Translations under genes and position numbers: made by a program
Source of the DNA: Patescibacteria group bacterium
GTDB lineage: Bacteria > Patescibacteriota > Minisyncoccia > Phycocordibacterales > UBA1006
Direction of reading: 5' to 3'
Length of the DNA: 27,816 nucleotides
Assembly: GCA_020428585.1 (NCBI GenBank)
Contig: JAGQMP010000020.1
Span: 1-27,816, forward strand
In this document: positions 21,601 through 27,418 of the stretch, one piece after another
Numbering within the stretch: position 1 is the first letter of the stretch
Layout of the letters: each line of letters begins with the position of its first letter
The notes under the pieces: model-generated
Told to the model about the DNA's origin: nothing
The model's database searches: none
Seen by the model: the letters and a program-made list of their open reading frames with translations, nothing else

Positions 21601-21673
21601 GCGGATGTAGCTCAGTTGGTAGAGCGTCTAGCCTACAGCTAGGAGGTCAGGGGTTCGAATCCCCTCATCGGCT
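21601..21673 (+). tRNA. tRNA with anticodon TAC (Val by codon), atypical
   Basis: A complete cloverleaf of 73 bases. Acceptor GCGGATG pairs with CATCGGC except for G3:G70. D-arm GCTC/GAGC, anticodon stem TCTAG/CTAGG, loop CCTACAG, T-arm AGGGG/CCCCT with TTCGAAT. The anticodon TAC (21634-21636) reads GTA (valine). Position 33 is C, not the nearly universal T, and the discriminator is T73, which fits glycine tRNAs better than valine. CCA is not encoded. The reading of the anticodon is fixed by stem pairing; identity remains open. Confidence 0.75.
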
Positions 21674-21697
21674 CGAAAATTTTATATTTATTTCACG

Positions 21698-21770
21698 CGG
21701 GGTTTAGCTCAGTTGGTAGAGCGTCAGTCTTCGGGGCTGAAGGCCCTTGGTTCAAATCCAAGAACCTCGC
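21698..21770 (+). tRNA. tRNA with anticodon TCG (Arg by codon)
   Basis: Acceptor CGGGGTT pairs with AACCTCG (one G:T pair). D-arm GCTC/GAGC, anticodon stem TCAGT/GCTGA, loop CTTCGGG giving anticodon TCG at 21731-21733. T-arm CTTGG/CCAAG. Discriminator is C73, which is rare outside tRNA-His; the base before the stem is G (21697) and could pair with it. The loop contains CTTCGG, which could also close as a UUCG tetraloop. C1:G72 is more typical of proline tRNAs, but the anticodon reads arginine CGA. Confidence 0.72.
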
Positions 21771-21771
21771 C

Positions 21772-21801
21772 AAACTCTTCTTTTCCAAGGAGAGTTTTTT
21801 T
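21772..21801 (+). terminator. Terminator after the tRNA pair
   Basis: AAACTCT (21772-21778) pairs with AGAGTTT (21791-21797), then seven Ts. Confidence 0.8.
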
Positions 21802-21842
21802 ATACACACTACTAGTAATAGACACAGTAATAGTACAAACAA

Positions 21843-21874
21843 AACAACTCCAAAACATTCGCCTTGGAGTTGTT
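21843..21874 (-). terminator. Terminator of the tRNA-Ile gene
   Basis: A perfect 11-bp stem (AACAACTCCAA at 21843-21853 with TTGGAGTTGTT at 21864-21874), with T-rich sequence on the minus-strand side. Confidence 0.82.
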
Positions 21875-21883
21875 TGTCGTATG

Positions 21884-21957
21884 TGCGCATGCCAGGACTT
21901 GAACCTGGGACCTCGTCATTATCAGTGACGCGCTCTAACCACCTGAGCTACACGCGC
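21884..21957 (-). tRNA. tRNA-Ile (anticodon GAT)
   Basis: On the minus strand the acceptor GCGCGTG pairs with CATGCGC. D-arm GCTC/GAGC, anticodon stem CGTCA/TGACG, loop CTGATAA (T33, anticodon GAT), T-arm CCAGG/CCTGG with TTCAAGT, discriminator A73. All standard. CCA is not encoded. Confidence 0.95.
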
Positions 21958-21987
21958 ATAGTCGTGTGTCAAAAAGTCGACTGCGCC

Positions 21988-22015
21988 AGTATACCAAAAA
22001 AACCTGTTTTGCAAA
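21988..22015 (-). promoter_or_regulatory. tRNA-Ile promoter
   Basis: On the minus strand, TTTGCA (22010-22015), a 16-bp spacer and TATACT (21988-21993). Its -35 overlaps that of the divergent promoter for the gene at 22068. Confidence 0.65.
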
Positions 22016-22036
22016 CAAGAGGGGAATTGGTATACT
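22009..22036 (+). promoter_or_regulatory. Promoter of the gene at 22068-22583
   Basis: TTGCAA (22009-22014), a 16-bp spacer and TATACT (22031-22036). The leader to the ATG is about 25 bases and A-rich. Confidence 0.65.
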
Positions 22037-22067
22037 TTCGGAAAACAACCTTCAAAAACCAAGAAAC

Positions 22068-22583
22068 ATGAAATATATAAAAAAAATTGTTTCTTGGTAT
22101 AGGGAAAACTTTTTTACCATTCAAGAAACGTCAACAGGGAAAGCCTTGGCTCGTCTTTGTATTACTGAGATGAACAAAGCAAAACAAGGTTATGATCTAA
22201 GATATTTTTCTAACGAAGAACGAAAGGTATATTATGAGGTTCTCGTTACCGCTCGTTCAAAATATCGATTATTTCCAACGTGTTTCAAGAAACGCGGACA
22301 TCGATTTCTAGCTGCAATATCGACGCGCACCCTTCTTCGGATGTATCGAGAGTCTCTCGAACTTAAAAAAGAATATGCTGATTTTTTCTATCCAATGACA
22401 GATGAAGGTCTTTGTTACGAGTTGTACTTCGAAGCCATGAATAAAGAGATAGATGAGATCACTGACGAAAATCGCTGTCTTTTAAAAAGCAGCGTTTTTT
22501 CTTGCCCCTATCAAAACCCGTGCTATACTGTCCGCGACATTGTGCCAAGCATGATGTGTTCTTTTATTTTCAAGCCTAGATAG
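22068..22583 (+). CDS. Hypothetical protein; ORF runs through the ATP operon promoter
   Basis: 171 residues from the ATG at 22068. It is basic and helical, with many Arg, Lys, Tyr and Phe residues (ALARLCITEMNKAKQGYDLRYF, SRTLLRMYRESLEL-like). No signal, no clear membrane helix, no known family. The leader CTTCAAAAACCAAGAAAC resembles other orphan leaders. The last 30 or so residues are encoded by a hairpin with T run and by the ATP synthase promoter, so the original stop codon may have been lost, or the C-terminus is dispensable. Confidence 0.55.
   Translation: MKYIKKIVSWYRENFFTIQETSTGKALARLCITEMNKAKQGYDLRYFSNEERKVYYEVLVTARSKYRLFPTCFKKRGHRFLAAISTRTLLRMYRESLELKKEYADFFYPMTDEGLCYELYFEAMNKEIDEITDENRCLLKSSVFSCPYQNPCYTVRDIVPSMMCSFIFKPR
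22461..22500 (+). terminator. Possible terminator inside the 3' end of the gene at 22068
   Basis: CGCTG and CAGCG pair across a short AT-rich loop and are followed by six Ts, but the site lies before the stop codon. It insulates the ATP operon promoter from upstream transcription if it works. Confidence 0.5.
22502..22529 (+). promoter_or_regulatory. ATP synthase operon promoter
   Basis: TTGCCC (22502-22507), a 16-bp spacer and TGC-TATACT (22521-22529). The predicted leader is about 80 bases, far longer than at other core genes. Confidence 0.65.
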
Positions 22584-22615
22584 CTTTGAAATGAAAGACA
22601 TTTTGAAGGATTGTT

Positions 22616-22921
22616 ATGGATGAAGAGAGGCTGAAACAGCTTGAACGACAACGAGACGATCACGTGACCAAGATCTTTTGGGCGGGCCTTCAGATTGCCG
22701 GCCTCTTTGCGGTTCCTCTGGGAATCGCCGTATTGATTGGTCTCAAGCTAGGCGGAAATGCCGTATGGATCGCTTTGCCTATTGCGTTCGTGTTTTCATG
22801 GGTTCTTGTTGTTGGATACTTCAACAAGATCTCAAAAAAAATGAAAGCCATCGACGCCCGCATTGCCGAGTTGAAACAAGAACTTGGGATTGTAGCGAAT
22901 TCCATGAGAGAGGAAGAATAA
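22616..22921 (+). CDS. AtpI/AtpZ-like small membrane protein
   Basis: 101 residues at the head of the ATP synthase operon. Charged N-terminus, two hydrophobic helices (about 20-43 and 50-71) and a basic coiled C-terminus. AtpI/AtpZ proteins aid c-ring assembly or carry Mg/Ca. The position right before atpB fits that role. A GAAGGA Shine-Dalgarno (22605-22610) sits 5 bases before the ATG. A 10-codon frame (ATG 22591 to TGA 22621) overlaps its start and could be a leader peptide. The family is inferred from location and topology, not from a strong motif. Confidence 0.72.
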   Translation: MDEERLKQLERQRDDHVTKIFWAGLQIAGLFAVPLGIAVLIGLKLGGNAVWIALPIAFVFSWVLVVGYFNKISKKMKAIDARIAELKQELGIVANSMREEE

Positions 22922-22924
22922 TCT

Positions 22925-23722
22925 ATGAATATTTTCAGCGTACAACAAGATATACCTGGTATCGAACCTGTTTTTCTCTTTGATATCTTTGGGTTTCCTA
23001 TTGCAGCATCAACGGCGATGATCTTTTTAATTATCCTCGTCTTTGCTGTCTTGGCATTGATTGTTCAAAGGACTTTCAAAACCGTGCCGACCCGTTTTCA
23101 AAACCTCATCGAGATGCTGTACGAAGGGATGGTAGATATGCTGAACGAAGTAACGGCTGATAAAAAACGGTCAGAAATCATTTTTCCCGTTATCGGTTCG
23201 ATGTTTATGTATCTTTTGGTGGCGAATCTTCTCGGCCTGGTGCCAGGAATTTCGGAAATTACGGTTGGGGGCAGCCCACTGTTTCAAACGCCCACCTCTG
23301 ATTTTAATACGACCTTCGGCCTTGCCCTTGGTTCGATCATCGTCATCAACATCATCAGCATCAAAGAATGGGGGATTTTCGCCTTCCTTGGCAAATTCTT
23401 CAAGGTAAAGGAAGTTTTCCAGGCCTTCAAAGAGGGTATTGGCAAGGGTGCCATTTCGCTAGTTGACCTCTTTGTTGGAATGCTCGACATCGTAGGGGAA
23501 ATCGCCAAGGTCATCTCGCTTTCGATTCGTCTCTTTGCCAACATGTACGCGGGACAAATTCTGATGGTGATTCTGATGGGAGCCTTCGCCTATATCATTC
23601 CAGGGGTGTGGTACGGTATGAACATCTTTGTTGGCGCCCTTCAGGCTATGGTATTCGCGGTCCTCGTGGCGGCCTACTACATGCTAGCCATCAAACCGTC
23701 CGAGGAAGGTTCTGATCGCTAA
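22925..23722 (+). CDS. atpB: F-type ATP synthase subunit a
   Basis: 265 residues with five or six membrane helices. The essential arginine is in SIRLFANMYAGQIL (family form RLFGN, here RLFAN). The N-terminal part has FDIFGFPI and the middle NLLGLVPG, all typical. Subunit a forms the ion half-channels beside the c-ring. The gene overlaps nothing: 3 bases separate it from the gene before it, and GAGAGGAAG serves as a likely Shine-Dalgarno. A hairpin and about 100 bases precede atpE. Confidence 0.95.
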   Translation: MNIFSVQQDIPGIEPVFLFDIFGFPIAASTAMIFLIILVFAVLALIVQRTFKTVPTRFQNLIEMLYEGMVDMLNEVTADKKRSEIIFPVIGSMFMYLLVANLLGLVPGISEITVGGSPLFQTPTSDFNTTFGLALGSIIVINIISIKEWGIFAFLGKFFKVKEVFQAFKEGIGKGAISLVDLFVGMLDIVGEIAKVISLSIRLFANMYAGQILMVILMGAFAYIIPGVWYGMNIFVGALQAMVFAVLVAAYYMLAIKPSEEGSDR

Positions 23723-23735
23723 ATATTCACGACAG

Positions 23736-23758
23736 ATCGCGAAAATTGTTTTCGCGAT
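23736..23758 (+). other. Intercistronic hairpin between atpB and atpE
   Basis: A perfect 10-bp stem ATCGCGAAAA with TTTTCGCGAT and a 3-base loop. No T run follows, so it is not a terminator. It probably protects or processes the atpE mRNA, since subunit c is needed in many more copies. Confidence 0.6.
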
Positions 23759-23824
23759 TCGTAGTGAGCCTTTAGCAGGTTCAATTTATTCAAGAAAACT
23801 CATCATAGTTTACATACCATCGTT

Positions 23825-24040
23825 ATGACAGAAGAAGCAGCAAGACTTATTGGAAAAGGCCTCGCAACCGTATCAATGTTCGGTTCAGGTATTGGTGAAG
23901 GGTACCTTATTGGTAAGGCCCTTGAAGCCATGGGACGAAACCCAGAAATGGGAGGCGTTATCTTTACTCGAATGTTAATCGGTGTGGCGCTCGCAGAGTC
24001 GACCGCTCTTTACGCATTCGCACTTTTCTTCCTTATTTAA
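23825..24040 (+). CDS. atpE: F-type ATP synthase subunit c, two-carboxylate Na+-type site
   Basis: 71 residues, two membrane helices joined by a polar loop GRNPEMGG (37-44), as in c subunits. The ion-binding carboxylate is Glu58 in ALAESTALYAF. The rest of the site is Glu25 (GIGEGY), Ser59, Thr60 and Tyr63. The spacing Glu25 to Glu58 is 33, the same as Gln32 to Glu65 in the Ilyobacter tartaricus Na+ c-ring, and the E/E pair matches the Fusobacterium nucleatum two-carboxylate ring. So a Na+-driven enzyme is likely. There is no Shine-Dalgarno before the ATG. Its stop codon overlaps the strong AAGGAG of the next frame. Confidence 0.95.
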   Translation: MTEEAARLIGKGLATVSMFGSGIGEGYLIGKALEAMGRNPEMGGVIFTRMLIGVALAESTALYAFALFFLI

Positions 24041-24050
24041 GGAGACGTTT

Positions 24051-24059
24051 ATGAGGTAG
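24051..24059 (+). other. Two-codon minicistron (Met-Arg-stop)
   Basis: ATG AGG TAG is preceded by an ideal AAGGAG (24039-24044) at 6 bases. It lies between atpE and atpF. A frame this short would release or drop a peptidyl-tRNA. It could lower translation of downstream genes or hold ribosomes at this point. Chance is possible, but the Shine-Dalgarno is one of the strongest in the window. Confidence 0.45.
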
Positions 24060-24091
24060 GAGAATCGCAGGGTTCTTCAGCCTTTATTACC

Positions 24092-24595
24092 ATGTTAGAT
24101 ATTTTAGGAACAATTGGATTCGACTGGCGTGTTGCCGTGGCTAATTTGGTCAGCTTTTTGATCATTTATTGGATTCTCAAGCGTTACGTATTTGGACCAG
24201 TGAAAGCGATCATCGACGAACGTACTCAAAAGATTCAAGAAGGGCTCGATAAGGCCCAGCAATCAGAGACCGAACTCCTCGTCGCGCAGCAGAAAGCTGA
24301 CGAAACCGTCAAGGATGCAAAGGCAGAGGCTAACATTATTGTTGCCAATGCCAAAGACATCGCTGATCAAGAAGTCGCTTCAGCCAAAGGTCGCGCCGAA
24401 AACGAAGCCAAGGGTGTTATGGAGAAAGCACAGGCTCAGATAGAACGTGATCGCAAGACCATGGAAACTGAACTCTTTACCAAGACAGCAAACCTGGTTG
24501 CTCTTGGGGTCGAAAAATTACTCGGAGAAGAGGTCGACGAATCAAAAGACAAGGACCTCAAAGAGCGGGCTGCCAAAGCCATGCAAGAGCGTTAA
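24092..24595 (+). CDS. atpF: F-type ATP synthase subunit b
   Basis: 167 residues. One N-terminal membrane helix (about 12-30) is followed by a long coiled coil rich in Ala, Glu and Lys, the peripheral stalk. The family motif FGPVKAIIDERTQKIQEGLDKA sits just after the helix. There is no Shine-Dalgarno at the right distance; the ATG lies 32 bases after the two-codon frame. Genes atpE and atpH flank it. Confidence 0.94.
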   Translation: MLDILGTIGFDWRVAVANLVSFLIIYWILKRYVFGPVKAIIDERTQKIQEGLDKAQQSETELLVAQQKADETVKDAKAEANIIVANAKDIADQEVASAKGRAENEAKGVMEKAQAQIERDRKTMETELFTKTANLVALGVEKLLGEEVDESKDKDLKERAAKAMQER

Positions 24596-24598
24596 TCT

Positions 24599-24976
24599 AT
24601 GATTGATTCACGAACTCTTGCAAAAACAGCCCTCAGACTTGCAACCGGACCTGATAGTGACGCTGCGATCAAGGGATTCATCACGTATCTAAAGGATCAT
24701 AATCTTATTGGATTACTCCCTCAGGTATTGCGACACCTTGAACGTGAGATCGATACTTTATCTCAAGAAGACACCCTCGATGTGTACGCACGGTATCCTT
24801 TATCAAAGACGCTCATCAATCAGCTTAGAACCATTGCGGGTGCAGAAGAAGCAACCGTCATCGAACACCAAGATCCATCTTTGGTAGGAGGCTTCCGTGC
24901 TACCTATCAGGGACACATCTATGACGGCAGCGTCAAAACCCAGCTCGAGCGTCTACGGACCAAGCTAACCAGCTAA
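24599..24976 (+). CDS. atpH: F-type ATP synthase subunit delta, short form
   Basis: 125 residues, against about 175-180 in most bacteria. The C-terminal motif LVGGFRATYQGHIYDGSVKTQLERL is intact, but the N-terminal helical bundle that grips the top of alpha is reduced. The frame starts 3 bases after atpF, so translational coupling is likely. CPR genomes often carry short delta subunits. Function should be the F1-stalk link. Confidence 0.88.
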   Translation: MIDSRTLAKTALRLATGPDSDAAIKGFITYLKDHNLIGLLPQVLRHLEREIDTLSQEDTLDVYARYPLSKTLINQLRTIAGAEEATVIEHQDPSLVGGFRATYQGHIYDGSVKTQLERLRTKLTS

Positions 24977-24982
24977 GCGAAC

Positions 24983-26479
24983 ATGAACACAGAAACATTA
25001 GTACAAAAACTCAGCAAAGAAATCGCGGATTTTAGCGCCAAGGTTGACGTTACCGAATACGGTATCGTGCAATCGATTGGGGATGGTATCGCGCGTATCT
25101 CAGGACTTTCGGGTTGTCAGGCATCAGAAATGATCGAATTTCAAAACGGCACCATGGGTGTTGCTTTGAACCTTGAAGAAGACACCGTCGGTATTATTGT
25201 CCTTGGAGATTACCTATCAGTAAAAGAAGGCGACCAAGCAAAGCGAACCGGTCGAATTTTATCGATCCCGGTAGGATCTGATATCATTGGCCGCGTGGTT
25301 GATCCTTTGGCTCGCCCTGTTGACGGTAAGGGTGACATTACAACTGATATCGACCAATTGATTGAACGTGTTGCACCTGGTGTGATGACCCGTGAACCTG
25401 TATCGGTTCCGATGCGTACGGGTATCAAGGTGATTGATGCTTTGGTTCCCGTTGGACGTGGTCAACGTGAATTGATCATTGGTGACCGACAAACCGGTAA
25501 AACCGCCGTTGCCATCGACGCGATCATCAACCAAAAAGGTCAGAACATGAAATGTGTCTACGTCGCCATCGGACAGAAAAAGTCAAAGGTGATGCAGATC
25601 GTAAAGAAATTAGAATCAGCAGGCGCGATGGAATATACCACCGTAGTGTTGGCCGGTGCCTCTGATCCATCATCAATGCAGTACATCGCACCCTATGCTG
25701 GTGTTGCGATTGCTGAATATTTCCTCGACAGAGGGGAAGACGTTCTGGTGGTCTATGACGACCTTACCAAACACGCTGCGGCATACCGTGAAATCTCACT
25801 TTTGCTACGTCGCCCACCAGGACGTGAAGCCTATCCAGGAGACGTCTTTTACCTACACTCACGACTTCTTGAACGTGCGTGTCGTTTGAATGCTGATCAT
25901 GGTGGAGGATCAATTACTGCGCTGCCGGTTATCGAAACCCAGGGAGGCGACATCTCTGCCTACATTCCAACCAACGTGATTTCAATTACTGATGGTCAGA
26001 TTTTCCTCGAGGCGGGACTCTTTAACAAGGGTATTCGTCCAGCGATTAACGTTGGTAACTCGGTGTCGCGTGTGGGAGGTTCAGCCCAGACCAAGGCTAT
26101 GAAGAAGGCTGCCGGTCCTATGAAACTCGCCCTCGCGCAGTATCGTGAACTTGAATCATTCTCGCAGTTTGATTCTGATCTCGACCCTGAAACCAAACGA
26201 GTGCTTGAACACGGTGCTAAATCTGTCGAATTGTTAAAACAGAAACAGTACCAACCACTGACGACCTCAGAGCAGGTTGCTTCGATCTACGCGATCAATA
26301 ACGGTAAACTCGACCAGATCAAAAAATCTGACGTATCACGATGGGAATCTGATTTCTATCGTTTCTTGAACGCGTCAAAATCATCTCTCCTTAATGATCT
26401 TGAATCAGGATGGTCAGATGAGACTAAAGCAGCGCTTGACGCTGCTATCGACGAATTCAACGATACCTTCGCCGCTTAA
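24983..26479 (+). CDS. atpA: F-type ATP synthase subunit alpha
   Basis: 498 residues, full length. Walker A GDRQTGKT (167-174), the nucleotide-domain segment [33 protein letters not shown] and the catalytic-site arginine in [16 protein letters not shown] are present. Alpha binds nucleotide at the non-catalytic sites and shares catalytic sites with beta. Six bases separate it from atpH, with no clear Shine-Dalgarno. Confidence 0.98.
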   Translation: MNTETLVQKLSKEIADFSAKVDVTEYGIVQSIGDGIARISGLSGCQASEMIEFQNGTMGVALNLEEDTVGIIVLGDYLSVKEGDQAKRTGRILSIPVGSDIIGRVVDPLARPVDGKGDITTDIDQLIERVAPGVMTREPVSVPMRTGIKVIDALVPVGRGQRELIIGDRQTGKTAVAIDAIINQKGQNMKCVYVAIGQKKSKVMQIVKKLESAGAMEYTTVVLAGASDPSSMQYIAPYAGVAIAEYFLDRGEDVLVVYDDLTKHAAAYREISLLLRRPPGREAYPGDVFYLHSRLLERACRLNADHGGGSITALPVIETQGGDISAYIPTNVISITDGQIFLEAGLFNKGIRPAINVGNSVSRVGGSAQTKAMKKAAGPMKLALAQYRELESFSQFDSDLDPETKRVLEHGAKSVELLKQKQYQPLTTSEQVASIYAINNGKLDQIKKSDVSRWESDFYRFLNASKSSLLNDLESGWSDETKAALDAAIDEFNDTFAA

Positions 26480-26494
26480 ATCCAAGGAACGCCT

Positions 26495-27388
26495 ATGGCC
26501 ATGCAAACCAAGACAATTAAACAAAAAATGACGTCGGTTTCGAACATCAAGAAAATCACCAAGGCCATGGAGATGATTTCGGTGTCCAAAATGAAACGAT
26601 CGGTTGAAAAGAGGCACGCGTCCAGCACCTTTGCTGAACGATCGTTTGAATTGCTCGAGAACCTCCACCTTCACAAGAATCTGACGCACCCCTACCTAGA
26701 ACCTGGAACAGGGGATCGGACCCTGCTTGTTATTATTGCTTCGAACAAGGGACTGTGTGGCGGGTATAACATGAACGTATCCAAAGAAGTCACCCGATTC
26801 GTCAATGAACATCAGGAAAACAGCATTGATGCCATTGTGGTTGGTAAGCAATCAGAACGTATTGCACGACGGAATAACCTATCCGTCATCGCCAGTTTTA
26901 CTGAACTTTCTGATTACTTTACCGCAGGTGAAGTGAGATCAATATTAAGAGCGATTACTGATGTGTACAGCGGTGAAGGGTCTTCCTATGCCAACGTTGC
27001 GGTTGCGTATACTCGATTTGTTTCATCGCTGGAATTCAAGGCTGAGGTGACTCCTTTGATCCCACTTCAGGTTGATGTGGCGAAAAAACTCGCCCACATC
27101 AAAGAAGTCGCCGGCGACAAGCGCCCACTGACCCTCTATACTTTTGAGCCAAGCGAACAAGAAGTCCTTGACGCGGCCGTACCGGCGGTGCTGATGACGG
27201 TATTGTATCAATTGCTCCTCGAATCACTGGCGTCAGAACACAGCGCCCGCGTGATGGCGATGAGGAACGCGTCTGACAATGCTGGCGAGATGTTGGCAGA
27301 TCTGAAACTGAACTACAACCGCGCCAGGCAAGCAGCCATTACCCAAGAAATCTCTGAAATCGTCGGCGGATCGTCAGCTATCAGCTAA
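26495..27388 (+). CDS. atpG: F-type ATP synthase subunit gamma
   Basis: 297 residues. The N-terminal helix (MKQKMTSVSNIKKITKAMEMISVSKMK-like) and the C-terminal helix (ALASEHSARVMAMRNASDNAG) are the two halves of the rotating coiled coil; the middle is the usual Rossmann-like fold with SNKGLCGGYN. It drives rotation within the alpha/beta ring. Start preceded by AAGGAA, a Shine-Dalgarno. Confidence 0.97.
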   Translation: MAMQTKTIKQKMTSVSNIKKITKAMEMISVSKMKRSVEKRHASSTFAERSFELLENLHLHKNLTHPYLEPGTGDRTLLVIIASNKGLCGGYNMNVSKEVTRFVNEHQENSIDAIVVGKQSERIARRNNLSVIASFTELSDYFTAGEVRSILRAITDVYSGEGSSYANVAVAYTRFVSSLEFKAEVTPLIPLQVDVAKKLAHIKEVAGDKRPLTLYTFEPSEQEVLDAAVPAVLMTVLYQLLLESLASEHSARVMAMRNASDNAGEMLADLKLNYNRARQAAITQEISEIVGGSSAIS

Positions 27389-27418
27389 GGTTTAATTATT
27401 AGAAACTACGAAACTATC

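Noticed and set aside
21693..21928. ORFs over the tRNA cluster on both strands
   Set aside because: They lie over tRNA genes and terminators and encode typical tRNA-shadow peptides.
26414..26689. Minus-strand frame across the atpA-atpG junction
   Set aside because: It is antisense to two conserved ATP synthase genes.
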